DNA from: RPQJ01 sp963712815
GTDB taxonomy: Bacteria > Pseudomonadota > Gammaproteobacteria > Steroidobacterales > Steroidobacteraceae
Length of the DNA stretch: 64,000 bases
Assembly: GCA_963712815.1 (NCBI GenBank)
Contig: CAVQJL010000008.1
Location: forward strand, 372,001-436,000
Reading direction: 5' to 3'
Shown piece by piece: positions 24,720 to 34,296 of this stretch (the first letter of the stretch is position 1; the number at the start of each line of letters is the position of its first letter). A program made the position numbers and the translations under genes. The notes beneath the pieces are model-generated. The model made no database searches and was not told where the DNA came from. It saw only the letters and a list, made by a program, of their open reading frames with translations.

Positions 24720-26131
24720 TGCACGGTGCCCGTCGGGGCGGCCGCCAGATCGAGCGCCTGGCCCGGCACCGCGACCTCGGCGCGCACGCCCTGCTCGCGC
24801 AGCGCGTCGCGCAGGGCCTCGGCGGCCACGGTCTCGCCGTGCACCAGCCACACCGGCGGCCGGCCCGGAATGGCGGCATGCCAGCGCAACAGGTCCCGCC
24901 AGTCGCCGTGGGCGGAAAAGCCGCCGAGCGTGTGCACGCGCGCGGCCACCTTGACCGGCGAGCCGTGGATGCGCACGTGGTCGCGACCGTCCACGATCGC
25001 GCGGCCGAGCGTGCCCTGCGCCTGGAAGCCGCTGAAGACGACGTCGCACTCCGGTCGCGCGAGGTTGTGCTTGAGGTGGTGCACGATGCGCCCTCCGGTA
25101 CACATGCCGCTGCCGGCGATCACGATCGCCCCGTTGGTGATGCGATTGATCGCCATGGAATCGTCGGGCGAACGGCAAAGCTTCAGGTTCGGCAGCGCCG
25201 GCAGGCTGCGCAGCCGGGCGCGCCAGGCCTGTGCTTCCTCGTCGAAGAGCTCGGCGTGCTTCCAGTAGACCTCCGACGCCTCGATCGCCATGGGGCTGTC
25301 GAGGAACACCTGCCAGTTGCCGAGTTCCCATTCGTCGAAATGCATGGCGAGCTCGTACAGGAGTTCCTGGCTGCGGCCGACCGCGAACGCAGGGATCAGC
25401 ACGTTGCCGCCGTCGCGGCGCGCGGCGCGCAGGATCCCGCCGAGTTCCTCGAGGGTCGACTCGCGCGAGCGATGCAGGCGGTCGCCGTAGGTACTCTCCA
25501 TGAGCACGAGGTCCGCCGCTGGGCCGGCCTCGGGATCGCGCAGGATCGGCGAGTCGTACTGGCCGACGTCGCCGCTGAAGACGAGGCGGCGCTCGACGCC
25601 ATCCTCACGCAGCGTGAGCCAGACGCTCGCGGAGCCGAGGATGTGCCCCGCGTCGCGGAACGTGAGCTCGACGCCCGGCAGCACCTCGACGGGCTTCCCG
25701 TAACGCACGCTGCGCATGAGCCCGATTGTCGCCATCGCGTCCTCGAGGGTGTACAGGGCCTCGACCCGGCGCGCGTCGCCCGCCTTCTGGCGCTTGCGGT
25801 TCACACGCTCGGCGTCGCGCTCCGACATGGCCGCGCCGTCGGCGAGCAGGATGCGGGCGAGGTCGCGACAGGCCGGGTTGGTGTAGACCGGACCGCGGAA
25901 ACCACGCTTGCGCAGCAGCGGCAGCCGGCCGCAGTGGTCGATGTGAGCATGGCTCAGCACCACGGCGTCCACCTGCGCCGCGTCGAAGGGAAAGGGCGCG
26001 CGGTTGCGCTCGTGCGGCGCGGCGCCGCCCTGGATCAGGCCGCAGTCGAGCAGCAGCCTGCGGCCACCCACGATGAGGATGTGGCAGCTGCCGGTGACCT
26101 CACCGGCGCCGCCGTAGAACTCGAGGTGCAT
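24716..26131 (-). CDS. Beta-CASP metallo-beta-lactamase-fold RNA hydrolase
   Basis: 471-residue MBL-fold protein of the bacterial CPSF73/Ysh1-like group. Zinc-site motifs are LSHAHIDHCGRLPLL, FRDAGHILGSASVWL and VFSGDVGQYDSPIL. The beta-CASP part has VLMESTYGDRLH, AFAVGRSQELLYEL, FLDSPMAIEASEVYW and IAGSGMCTGGRIVHHLKHNL; the C-terminal His motif is TLGGFSAHGDWRDLLRW. The family acts as endo- or exoribonucleases. It overlaps the MFS permease gene by four bases, a pairing whose meaning is unclear. Confidence 0.93.
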   Translation of the reverse strand: MHLEFYGGAGEVTGSCHILIVGGRRLLLDCGLIQGGAAPHERNRAPFPFDAAQVDAVVLSHAHIDHCGRLPLLRKRGFRGPVYTNPACRDLARILLADGAAMSERDAERVNRKRQKAGDARRVEALYTLEDAMATIGLMRSVRYGKPVEVLPGVELTFRDAGHILGSASVWLTLREDGVERRLVFSGDVGQYDSPILRDPEAGPAADLVLMESTYGDRLHRSRESTLEELGGILRAARRDGGNVLIPAFAVGRSQELLYELAMHFDEWELGNWQVFLDSPMAIEASEVYWKHAELFDEEAQAWRARLRSLPALPNLKLCRSPDDSMAINRITNGAIVIAGSGMCTGGRIVHHLKHNLARPECDVVFSGFQAQGTLGRAIVDGRDHVRIHGSPVKVAARVHTLGGFSAHGDWRDLLRWHAAIPGRPPVWLVHGETVAAEALRDALREQGVRAEVAVPGQALDLAAAPTGTVQ

Positions 26132-26141
26132 GCAGATCGCC

Positions 26142-28721
26142 TCAGGCGATCCGCTGGCCTACGGTCGCCTCGCTGTCGGTTCGTGTCTCGCGTTCGCGCA
26201 GCAGCTTGACGCAGGCCTTGACGACCCGGGCATCGTACCGGCGACCTGCCTGGGATTGAAGCTCCTCGATGCAGGCGCCGACTGACAGCGCCGGTCGCTG
26301 CGGCCGTGGCGCGAGCATGGCCTCGGCGGCGTCGGCCACCGCGACGATCCGCGCCTCGAGCAGGATCGCCTCGCCCTCGAGACCGCGCGGGTAGCCCGAG
26401 CCGTCGAGGCGCTCGTGGTGCTGGCGCACCACCTCGGCGACCGGCCACGGGAAATCGATGGGCCGCAGCAACTCGTACCCGCGCTCGGCGTGCGTCTTGA
26501 CGAGCTCGTACTCGGCGGCGTTGAGCTGGCCCGGACGCCAGAGGATTTCGCGCGGAAGGTGCAGCATTCCCGCGTCGATGAGCTGTCCCATGACGCGCAG
26601 TCCGCGCACCGAGTGGCCCGGCAGGCCGAGCGCCGTGCCGATGCCGGCGGCCAGTTCCCCGACGCGGTGAGCGCGGCCGGTCCGGCCGGCGTCCTGCGAC
26701 CCGGCGAGCCTGCCCAGCGACTCGACGACGCCGAGCATGACGCGCTCCATGTGGTCCATCGCGCTCAGGACCTCGGCGTCCGAGCGCCTGCGCCGCAGCA
26801 CCCGGACGAGTCCCTCGGCGATCCACGCGGCGTGCCGGCGATCGGCGTCGTTGTAGGGCTCGGCCTTGTCCGCCAGCAGCAGGACGCCAGCGACGCGCCC
26901 GCCGTCCAGCATCGGCGTGCAGAGCTGGCGCCGCAGCACGCCGGGCAGCCCGGCCTGTCTCAGCCCGTCCGTACCCTCGACCGCATCACGCACCACCGCC
27001 TGTTGCGCAGCGAGGCACTCGGCGAGTGCCGTCTTTGCCGGGGGCTCGCCGCGCCAGCGTCGCAGCACCGCGAGGTCGGTCGCAGCCGCAGCATCGCCGC
27101 CCCGGACGGCAGCGAGTTCGAGGTGTGCGGCCTCGGGCAGGGCGAGGAATACGTAGCCGAGGGCCCCGCCAGCGAACTCGTCCGAGGCAACGAGCGCCTG
27201 CTCCAGGATCTCGGCCTCGGTCATCGAATGAGCGCGCTGCACGAGTTCGAGCAGCACGGCGAGGCACTGTTGTTCGCGGTCGGCGCGATGCAGCGCGCGA
27301 CGGTGTTCCGACAGGTCGCGGACGACGACGACGCGCTGTCCGGGCGTGCAGTCGAGTTCCACGCCCGAGACTTCCGCCTCGAACGACGTGCCATCGGGCC
27401 GCTGCCAGCGGCATTCGCGCACGTCGGGACGGGAGCCGCCGACGGCGACGCTGCTCACGGTCGACTCGTCCCCGGCAGCCTCGAACTGCTGCAGGTTCGC
27501 CTCGGCCAGCGCCCCGGCATCGAGGCCGAGCAGGGCGCTGAATGCGGCGTTGGCCTGCAGCAGGCGCCCTTCGGCGTCCGCCACGCAGGTTGCGACGGGC
27601 GACCGCTCGAGGGCCTGTGCGCGCAGCGCCGTTTGCTCTTGCTCCGTGCGGCTCGTGCGCTCCGCCGTGACCTCGCGCGCCGTGGTAATCCAGCACGCCC
27701 GACCGTCGAAGGACACGGAGCGGAAATGCAGCTCGAGCGCGAGCGGCGGCCCGCCGGTCCGGGCGAGACTCGCCTCGATCACGCCCGCGGGGTCGTCGCC
27801 GGGCACCCCCGCCGGCAGCAGCTCGGCGATCGAGCGCCCGCACAGCGACTCGCGCGCGAGCCCGAACAGCGCGGCCGCCGAATCGCTGGCGGCGCGGATC
27901 TCGTGGGTTTCCATGTCGGCGAGCCAGGTCGGCACCGGCTGCGCAGCGAAGGCGCGCTCCGCGTCGATGGCGGCCGCCTGTGCTCGCGCCCGGCTCGCCT
28001 GCAGCTCGGCGAGCCGCGACTCGAGCGCCGTAATCCGGCCCTGCTCGTTGCGTGCCGCCTTCGCCGCTTCGCGCGCCTGCGCGAACTCGATCGACATCTG
28101 GCGCTCACGGGCGTCGGCATCGCGCAACCGCGCCTGCAACGCGCCGACGGCTTCGGCGTCGGCGCGGGCGGCCGCGTCACGCTCGCGCCCGGCAGCCTCC
28201 GCGGCTTCGCGTGCGACGCGTTCCGCGATGGTGAGCTGCTGGTTGGCGGCTTCGAGCTCTTGAAGTCGCCGCTCGAGTTCGCCGAGCCGGCGACGATCGC
28301 TCTCGCGGCGCTCGAGCAGTTCAGGCACCAGCGCGGGCATGCGCACGGTGCCGGAGCCCTGCAGCTGCTCCTCGACGGCGCCCATCAGGTCCTCGAGGGT
28401 CGAGCCGCGCGGGAAGAAGCGGAGCGCGCCGACCTCGGCCGCGAAGGCCTCGTACTTGGCGCCCTCGATGCGGAACGAATGCAGCAGCACCGGGACGTGC
28501 GCCAGCAGTGGATCTTCGTGGACCCGCCGGCAGAGCGCGAAGCCGTCGAGCTTCGGCAGCAGGACGTCGCTGATGAGGATGTGGGGCGCCTCGCGGCGAG
28601 CGACCTCGAGCGCCTCGACCCCTGAGCGGGCGGTCTGGACGCGCAGGCCCCGGGCCTCCAGCAGCGTCCCGACGGCTGCGAGATCCTGTTCGCGCTCGTA
28701 AGCCAGCAGGACGGTCTTCAT
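26142..28721 (-). CDS. REC-PAS-PAS-GAF-HD-GYP regulator with degenerate HD motif
   Basis: 859-residue cytosolic signalling protein from ATG 28721. The N-terminal receiver has the phospho-Asp in ILISDVLLPKLDGFALCRRV. A long coiled coil follows (ELERRLQELEAANQQLTIAE), then PAS domains near 270-390 and 395-500, a GAF-like region near 520-660, and an HD-GYP end. HD-GYP proteins degrade cyclic di-GMP. The second half is intact (VVRQHHERLDGSGYPRGLEG), but the HD motif reads LRVMGQLIDAGMLHLP, with Ile where the metal-binding His should be and Met for Lys. Catalysis is therefore doubtful and a sensory or binding role is possible. It sits ten bases upstream of the MBL gene, in the same direction. Confidence 0.88.
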   Translation of the reverse strand: MKTVLLAYEREQDLAAVGTLLEARGLRVQTARSGVEALEVARREAPHILISDVLLPKLDGFALCRRVHEDPLLAHVPVLLHSFRIEGAKYEAFAAEVGALRFFPRGSTLEDLMGAVEEQLQGSGTVRMPALVPELLERRESDRRRLGELERRLQELEAANQQLTIAERVAREAAEAAGRERDAAARADAEAVGALQARLRDADARERQMSIEFAQAREAAKAARNEQGRITALESRLAELQASRARAQAAAIDAERAFAAQPVPTWLADMETHEIRAASDSAAALFGLARESLCGRSIAELLPAGVPGDDPAGVIEASLARTGGPPLALELHFRSVSFDGRACWITTAREVTAERTSRTEQEQTALRAQALERSPVATCVADAEGRLLQANAAFSALLGLDAGALAEANLQQFEAAGDESTVSSVAVGGSRPDVRECRWQRPDGTSFEAEVSGVELDCTPGQRVVVVRDLSEHRRALHRADREQQCLAVLLELVQRAHSMTEAEILEQALVASDEFAGGALGYVFLALPEAAHLELAAVRGGDAAAATDLAVLRRWRGEPPAKTALAECLAAQQAVVRDAVEGTDGLRQAGLPGVLRRQLCTPMLDGGRVAGVLLLADKAEPYNDADRRHAAWIAEGLVRVLRRRRSDAEVLSAMDHMERVMLGVVESLGRLAGSQDAGRTGRAHRVGELAAGIGTALGLPGHSVRGLRVMGQLIDAGMLHLPREILWRPGQLNAAEYELVKTHAERGYELLRPIDFPWPVAEVVRQHHERLDGSGYPRGLEGEAILLEARIVAVADAAEAMLAPRPQRPALSVGACIEELQSQAGRRYDARVVKACVKLLRERETRTDSEATVGQRIA

Positions 28722-28871
28722 CGTCTCGCACCGGCCCCCGAGCAATCACGTTCGCTGTCTGCGCGCCGCATGTCGCGCCCCGCCTCTAGTGTTCGCCAGG
28801 CGCCACGATAGGCGCCACCGCCGCCCGGACACCAGCGCCGGGCGCGGACCGCGCGAGGTCCGTCACAGTTC

Positions 28872-28901
28872 GGCCCGCCGCTCTCCACCGGGCGGCGGGC
28901 C
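28872..28901. terminator. GC-rich hairpin after attachment gene
   Basis: GGCCCGCCGC (28872-28881) pairs perfectly with GCGGCGGGCC (28892-28901) around a ten-base loop, starting ten bases past the stop of the minus-strand gene at 28911. No T-tract follows, so it is only a candidate terminator or mRNA end. Confidence 0.45.
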
Positions 28902-28910
28902 TCGGCCGGC

Positions 28911-29366
28911 TCAGGCGGGCCGGAGCTCGGCCGCCGAGGCCGGCAGGTGCCGGCGCAGTGCCTCGACCGGGCCGTGCACGAGGTCCTTGCGGATCTCGTG
29001 CACCACCCGGTCGCGGATCGGACGCGACAGCTCCTTGCGGATCAGGCCAAGGAACGGCGGCCCGGCGACCACGACCAGCGCCTCGAACTCGCCCCTGCGC
29101 AGGGCGTCATCGAGGCGGCAGGAGATGCGCCGCGCGAAGCGGACCGCCTCCTGCCAGCGCGGGTCGTTCTCGCGCTCGATCGCGTGGCGCGCCCCGCCGA
29201 CGCTCTCGTAGCTGCGGCCTGGGCGATCGCTGGCGAGGTCGCGATCGTGCAGGTGGGCGATCGGGTCGGAGATCCGCCCGACCTCCTGCGGCCGCGCGTC
29301 CAGCGAGGGCGCGTCGTAGAAAATGGCTTCCGCCTGGTCGGCGACGACGATCCGGATCCGGCTCAT
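28911..29366 (-). CDS. Host-attachment-protein family (Host_attach)
   Basis: 151-residue soluble protein of the family named after a plant-attachment protein. Begins MSRIRIVVADQAEAIFYDAP; the conserved part is VRFARRISCRLDDALRRGEF, then ALVVVAGPPFLGLIRKELSR and the ending VVHEIRKDLVHGPVEALRRH. The eRF1-like strand pattern is typical; the biochemical role is unproven. GGGGAGGT precedes ATG 29366. It is divergent from the TetR/RND operon. Confidence 0.85.
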   Translation of the reverse strand: MSRIRIVVADQAEAIFYDAPSLDARPQEVGRISDPIAHLHDRDLASDRPGRSYESVGGARHAIERENDPRWQEAVRFARRISCRLDDALRRGEFEALVVVAGPPFLGLIRKELSRPIRDRVVHEIRKDLVHGPVEALRRHLPASAAELRPA

Positions 29367-29449
29367 GTTGACCTCCCCTGAGGTTGCGGCCCGATTACAG
29401 GCTGCGCCGCCGTTCCCGACGCCGCAATGCGGGAAAGCGGCAACCCGCA

Positions 29450-29471
29450 ACTGACCGACCGATCGGTCAGT
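29450..29471. promoter_or_regulatory. TetR operator palindrome upstream of efflux operon
   Basis: ACTGACCG at 29450-29457 and CGGTCAGT at 29464-29471 are exact reverse complements flanking ACCGAT. The palindrome ends 15 bases before the TetR start and includes the TGACCGACCGATCGGTCA type known for repressors of RND pumps. It probably serves as the autoregulatory operator (inference). Confidence 0.7.
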
Positions 29472-29486
29472 GCTAGGATGCCCGCC

Positions 29487-30140
29487 ATGAAACGTCCCGC
29501 GCGTCGCACCCGCGCCCGCGCCCCGGCGCCAGGCGCGCGTCGCATCCAGGCCGCCGCCCGGCGCCTGTTCGCCAACCGCGGCTACGCCGGCACGTCGATG
29601 GCCGAGATTGCCGCGGCCGCCGGTGTCAGCAAGGCCACGGTGTTCCACCACTACCGCAGCAAGCGCGCCCTCTACGAGGCGCTGGTCGGTGACGCCATGG
29701 CGGGCTTCCGCGAGCAGCTCGTGCCGCTGCTCGACGCCGAGGGCGACCTGCAGGCGAGCCTGCGCGAGTTCACCGCCGCCCACGTCGAGCGCCTCACCAG
29801 GATGCAGGGCACGATGCGGCTCATCGCCCGCGAGATGCTGAGCGGCACTGCCACCTCCGGCGACCTGCTCGCCGGCAGCGGCATGGCACAGAACTTCTCG
29901 CTGTTGGTGGACGCGCTGCGCCGCGGCCAGGCGCAGGGCCGGGTGCGCGCCGAGGTGGATCCCGGCCTCGCCGTGTTCCTGCTGCTGTGCGCCAACTGGT
30001 TCCTGTTCCAGACCGGAGCGCTGACGCGGCGCAACCCGGATCTCGCGGTCACCGCTTCGACCGACACCTATGCCGCCGAACTCGCGCGGCTCTTGTACTT
30101 CGGGCTTGCGCCACCGGCCGGGCCCGGCCACCAGGAATAG
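29487..30140 (+). CDS. TetR-family repressor of RND efflux operon
   Basis: 217 residues. Basic N-terminal arm, then helix-turn-helix IQAAARRLFANRGYAGTSMA followed by GVSKATVFHHYRSKRALYEA. The C-terminal domain (LTRMQGTMRLIAREMLSGTA) is of the size usual for efflux regulators. ATG 29487 has AGGATG upstream; ATG 29478 is an alternative, three residues longer. A near-perfect palindrome lies just upstream, and the membrane-fusion gene follows two bases after the stop, so this repressor very likely controls the pump operon. Confidence 0.9.
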   Translation: MKRPARRTRARAPAPGARRIQAAARRLFANRGYAGTSMAEIAAAAGVSKATVFHHYRSKRALYEALVGDAMAGFREQLVPLLDAEGDLQASLREFTAAHVERLTRMQGTMRLIAREMLSGTATSGDLLAGSGMAQNFSLLVDALRRGQAQGRVRAEVDPGLAVFLLLCANWFLFQTGALTRRNPDLAVTASTDTYAAELARLLYFGLAPPAGPGHQE

Positions 30141-30142
30141 CC

Positions 30143-31240
30143 ATGAACCGCCGATCCATCTGCGCTGCCAGCGTGCTGTCCATGGTCCTCGCATTCGCCG
30201 CAGGCTGCGGCGACCGGGACGCCGCCGAATCGAAAGCCGTCGTCCGCAAGACGCCTGTCACGACCGCCGAGGCGGTCAGGCAGCGGGTGGACGCCGTCGA
30301 AACGACCGTCGGCCGAATCGAGGCCACGGCCGCGCCGGCGCTGGCCGCGGAGACCTCGGGGCGCGTGGTGCGCCTGCACGTGGACGGCGGCAGCGTCGTC
30401 CGCAAGGGACAGGTGCTCGCCGAACTCGACGGTGAGCCGCAGCGCCTCGCCGTCGCCTCGGCGCGCGCCAGCGTCGAGCGCCTGGAGGCGCTGCTCGCGA
30501 ACCAGCAGCGCACGGTGAAGCGCTACCAGGAACTGCGCTCCAAGGCGGTGTCCGAAAGCATGCTCGAGGAGGCGATTGCCCAGCAGAGCGCGCGCGAGGC
30601 CGAGCTCAACGACGCGCGCGCACGCCTCGCCGAGGCCGAGTATCGCCTCGGCCGGACGCGCATCCGGAGCCCCGTTGACGCGATCGTCGAACGACGTTTG
30701 ATCTCGGTCGGCGACTACGTGTCGCCCGGAACGCCCATCGTCACGATCGTGGGACGCGAGGGCATCCGTGCCGTGCTGCCGTTCCCCGAGCGGCTGTCCG
30801 GACAGCTCCGGCCGGGCCTCGCCGTGACGCTCGAGCAGCCGGCCCGGCCGGACGAGCCGGTGACCGGCACGGTCACCGAGGTGCGCCCGATGGTCGGCAC
30901 CAACAACCGCGCGGTGGAGGTGCTGGTGGACCTGCCGGGCGTCTCGGACTGGCCCGCCGGCGGCAGCGTCACGGCACGGCTGGTGCTCGCGTCGCGCGAA
31001 GGCGTGGTGGTGCCGGCCGCGAGCGTGGTGCGCCGCCCGGCCGGCGACGTCGTGTACGTCCTCGACGGCGAGAAGGTGGCCGAACGCAAGGTCACGATCG
31101 GCCTGCGTGACACCGAGCGCGCCGAAGTGCTGACCGGCGTCGAGCCGGGCGAGACCGTGGTGCTCTCGGGCGCAGGCTTCCTCACCGACGGCGCCCTCGT
31201 CGCCGTGCGCGAGCGAGTCAGCGTGAACCCTGCGCCATGA
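30143..31240 (+). CDS. RND efflux periplasmic adaptor (membrane fusion lipoprotein)
   Basis: 365-residue adaptor linking the RND pump to an outer-membrane channel. Signal peptide with lipobox LAFAAGC, so inner-membrane lipid-anchored. Lipoyl-like halves AAETSGRVVRLHVDGGSVVR and GRTRIRSPVDAIVERRLISV enclose an alpha-hairpin (RASVERLEALLANQQRTVKR). The beta-barrel and membrane-proximal domains follow to VLSGAGFLTDGALVAV. Its end overlaps the permease start by four bases (ATGA). No outer-membrane channel gene lies in the operon. Confidence 0.92.
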   Translation: MNRRSICAASVLSMVLAFAAGCGDRDAAESKAVVRKTPVTTAEAVRQRVDAVETTVGRIEATAAPALAAETSGRVVRLHVDGGSVVRKGQVLAELDGEPQRLAVASARASVERLEALLANQQRTVKRYQELRSKAVSESMLEEAIAQQSAREAELNDARARLAEAEYRLGRTRIRSPVDAIVERRLISVGDYVSPGTPIVTIVGREGIRAVLPFPERLSGQLRPGLAVTLEQPARPDEPVTGTVTEVRPMVGTNNRAVEVLVDLPGVSDWPAGGSVTARLVLASREGVVVPAASVVRRPAGDVVYVLDGEKVAERKVTIGLRDTERAEVLTGVEPGETVVLSGAGFLTDGALVAVRERVSVNPAP

Positions 31241-34200
31241 AGCTCGCCGAACTCTCAGTCCGCCGTCACGTACTCGCCTTCATGGCGAGCGCGGTATTCG
31301 TGCTGTTCGGGCTCGTGGCCTACCAGCGCATCGGCGTCGATCGCTTCCCGCGCGTCGAGTTCCCGGTCATCTCGATCACCACCGTTCTACCGGGCGCCAA
31401 CCCGGACGTCATCGACGCGAGCGTCACGAACATCATCGAGACGGCCGTCAACAGCGTGCCGGGCATAGACGTCATCCAGTCGCGCTCCAGCCCGAGCGTC
31501 TCGAACGTCGCGATCACCTTCAACCTGTCCAAGGACATCGACGTCGCTTTCTCGGAGGTGCAGGCCAAGGTCAACCAGGTGCTGCGCCAGCTGCCGGACG
31601 AGGCCGACCCGCCCGTCGTGCTCAAGGTCGAGGTGGGCGCGTCGGCCGTGATCTGGCTGGCCCTGCAGGGCGACCGCACCACGCAGCAGCTCAACCAGTA
31701 CGCGCGCCAGGTGGTGAAGAAGCGCCTCGAGACGGTCGAGGGCGTCGGCCAGGTGATCATCGGCGGCGAGCGGCGCCGCAACATCCGCGTCAACCTCGAC
31801 CTCGACCGCATGGCGGGCCTCGGCGTGACGGCGCAGGACGTGCGCGACGCGTTCCGCACCGAGCACGTGCAACTGCCCGGCGGATTCCTGGTGAGCGGCA
31901 CGGGCGAGCGCCTCATCAAGCTCGACCTCGAGTACCACAGCCCCGAGGCGCTCGGCGAGATGATCGTCCGCTACGGCGACGGCGCGCCGGTCCGGTTGCG
32001 CGACATCGGCAACGTCGAGGACGGCCTCGCCGACGACCGGCAGATCATCCGCTTCAACGGCGAGCCGACCGTGGGCATCGGCATCGTCAAGGTCAGCAAC
32101 TACAACACCGTCCGGCTGGTGGACGACATCCTCGAGCGGCTCGACACGCAGGTCATCCCGCAGCTTCCGGCGGGCCTGACGCTCACGGTATCCATCGACG
32201 ATTCCGCCCCGATCCGCAAGATCGTCGCCGCACTCGAAGACCACCTCCTGGAAGGCACGATCCTCGCCGGCCTGGTCGTGTGGTTTTTCCTGCGCAGCTT
32301 CCGCTCGACGCTGATCATCTCCACCGCCATCCCCGTGTCGCTGCTCGGGGCGATCGCGGTCATGTACTTCCTCGGCTACACGTTCAACCAGATGTCGCTG
32401 CTCGGCCTGCTGCTGCTCATCGGCGTGGTGGTGGACGATGCGATCGTGGTGCTCGAGAACGTCTACCGGCGGCTCGAGGAAGACCCGTCCCTCGACCGTC
32501 GCACGGCCGCGATCGAGGGCACGGAGCAGGTCGGCTTCGCGGTGGTAGCGGCCAGCCTGACGCTGGTGTCGATCTTCGGCTCGGTGCTGTTCCTCGAAGG
32601 CATCGTGGCGCGGTTCTTCCAGTCGTTCGCGGTGGTCGTGACGGTGGGCGTGCTGGTGTCGCTGTTCGTCTCGCTCACGCTCACCCCGATGCTGTGCTCG
32701 CGCTTCCTCGAGCCCTCGAAGAAGCACGGGGCCGTGTACCGCTTCTTCGACCGCCTGCTCGACCGGCTCGACGCGTTCTACCGGCGCGTGCTCGGCTGGA
32801 CACTCGACCACCGACTCAAGGTCCTGCTCGCGACGGTCGTCGTGGTGCTCTCGAGCGGCTTCTTCTTCGCCCACGTCGGCAAGGACTTCATCCCCGAGGA
32901 GGACGACGGGCGATTCAACGTCAGCTTCCGCGCGCCGCTCGGCACCAGCCGCGCGGGCATGGACGACCTGCTGACCGAGATCGACGAGACCATCCGGCGC
33001 CACCCGGAGGTCACCTCCGTGTTCATCGGCGTCGGATTCGGCGGCATCTCGCAGGTAAACAGCGGCATGGCGTTCGTGAACCTCCTGCCGCGCAACGAGC
33101 GCGATGTCACCCAGCGCGAGTTCATCCAGCGGCTGCAGGCTGAGTTGTCGCAGATCCCGGGCGTGCTCGCCTTCGCTTCCGTGCCCTCGCCGATCGGCGG
33201 CATGCGCGGCGAGCAGCTGCAGTTCGCGATCGTCGGCCCGGACCTCGACAACGTCGCCTCGCTGTCGAGGGAGCTGGCGCGACGGCTCGGCGAGGAGCCC
33301 GAACTCGGCCGCATCGACCTCGACCTGCAGCTCGACCTGCCGCAGATCCGCCTGGAGGTGGACCGGGTGCGCGCCGCCGACGTGGGGCTCTCCAGCGCCG
33401 ACGTCGCCTACGCCGTGAACATGCTGGCGGGCGGCGTGGACATCGCGAAATACAACGACGACCCCGGCGACGGCGATCGCTACGACATCCGGGTCAAGGC
33501 CGCCGACGGCGAGATCGTCTCGGCCGACGACCTGCAGCGCATCTTCCTGCGCACGCCAGGTGGCCAGATGGTGCGGCTCGACACGATCGCAACGGCCGTG
33601 GACGTCGTCGGGCCTGCGGTCATCAACCGCTTCGGCCTGCAGTACTCGGCCAACTTCTACAGCAACCCCACGATGCCGCTCGGCGCCGCGGTGGCGCGCG
33701 TCCGTGCCGAGACAGCGGAGCTGCTGCCGCCCGGCTACTCGATGGAGCTGCAGGCGCGCGCCCGCGAGTTCGCCAAGACATCGGGCTACGTGCGGCTCGC
33801 GCTCATGCTGGCGCTGGCGCTCGTGTACATCGTGCTCGCGAGCCAGTTCAACTCCTTCGTGCAGCCGCTGATCGTGATGACGGCCCAGCCGCTCGCGGTG
33901 GTCGGCGGGCTGTTCGCGCTGTGGATCACGGGCACCACGCTCAACATGATCTCGATGATCGGGCTGATTCTGCTCATGGGCCTGGTGGCGAAGAACTCGA
34001 TCCTGCTCGTGGACCTCACCAACCAGCTGCGCGGCGAGGGACGCGGGGTCGAGGACGCGCTGCGCGAGGCCTGCCCGGTGCGCCTGCGGCCGGTGCTCAT
34101 GACCTCGCTCACGGTCATCCTGGCGCTGCTGCCGGCCGCCCTCGGGCTCGGCGCCGGCGCCGACACCAACGGGCCGATGGCGATCGCGGTGATCGGCGGC

Positions 34201-34296
34201 ATGCTGAGCTCGACGTTGCTGACGCTGGTCGTGGTCCCGGTCGTATACTCGCTCGCGGAACAGGGACTGCAGCGACTGCACCGGAGGTCGGCGTGA
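31237..34296 (+). CDS. RND multidrug efflux permease (AcrB/MexB superfamily)
   Basis: 1019-residue inner-membrane proton antiporter, full length for the HAE-type RND family. Twelve helices with two large periplasmic loops; the start is LAELSVRRHVLAFMASAVFV. The proton relay is visible as GVVVDDAIVVLENVYRRLEE in helix 4 and LMGLVAKNSILLVDLTNQLR in helix 10. The sequence is closest in style to pumps with one adaptor (MexK/VexF-like), but the substrate cannot be deduced. It is translationally coupled on both sides (ATGA with the adaptor, GTGA with the lipoprotein). Confidence 0.95.
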   Translation: MKLAELSVRRHVLAFMASAVFVLFGLVAYQRIGVDRFPRVEFPVISITTVLPGANPDVIDASVTNIIETAVNSVPGIDVIQSRSSPSVSNVAITFNLSKDIDVAFSEVQAKVNQVLRQLPDEADPPVVLKVEVGASAVIWLALQGDRTTQQLNQYARQVVKKRLETVEGVGQVIIGGERRRNIRVNLDLDRMAGLGVTAQDVRDAFRTEHVQLPGGFLVSGTGERLIKLDLEYHSPEALGEMIVRYGDGAPVRLRDIGNVEDGLADDRQIIRFNGEPTVGIGIVKVSNYNTVRLVDDILERLDTQVIPQLPAGLTLTVSIDDSAPIRKIVAALEDHLLEGTILAGLVVWFFLRSFRSTLIISTAIPVSLLGAIAVMYFLGYTFNQMSLLGLLLLIGVVVDDAIVVLENVYRRLEEDPSLDRRTAAIEGTEQVGFAVVAASLTLVSIFGSVLFLEGIVARFFQSFAVVVTVGVLVSLFVSLTLTPMLCSRFLEPSKKHGAVYRFFDRLLDRLDAFYRRVLGWTLDHRLKVLLATVVVVLSSGFFFAHVGKDFIPEEDDGRFNVSFRAPLGTSRAGMDDLLTEIDETIRRHPEVTSVFIGVGFGGISQVNSGMAFVNLLPRNERDVTQREFIQRLQAELSQIPGVLAFASVPSPIGGMRGEQLQFAIVGPDLDNVASLSRELARRLGEEPELGRIDLDLQLDLPQIRLEVDRVRAADVGLSSADVAYAVNMLAGGVDIAKYNDDPGDGDRYDIRVKAADGEIVSADDLQRIFLRTPGGQMVRLDTIATAVDVVGPAVINRFGLQYSANFYSNPTMPLGAAVARVRAETAELLPPGYSMELQARAREFAKTSGYVRLALMLALALVYIVLASQFNSFVQPLIVMTAQPLAVVGGLFALWITGTTLNMISMIGLILLMGLVAKNSILLVDLTNQLRGEGRGVEDALREACPVRLRPVLMTSLTVILALLPAALGLGAGADTNGPMAIAVIGGMLSSTLLTLVVVPVVYSLAEQGLQRLHRRSA

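Noticed and set aside
31387..34281. A 964-codon open frame antisense to the RND permease
   Set aside because: In very GC-rich DNA the antisense frame of a real gene often stays open. Its translation is low-complexity (His/Arg/Glu/Ala) with no family resemblance, while the sense frame is a complete RND pump.
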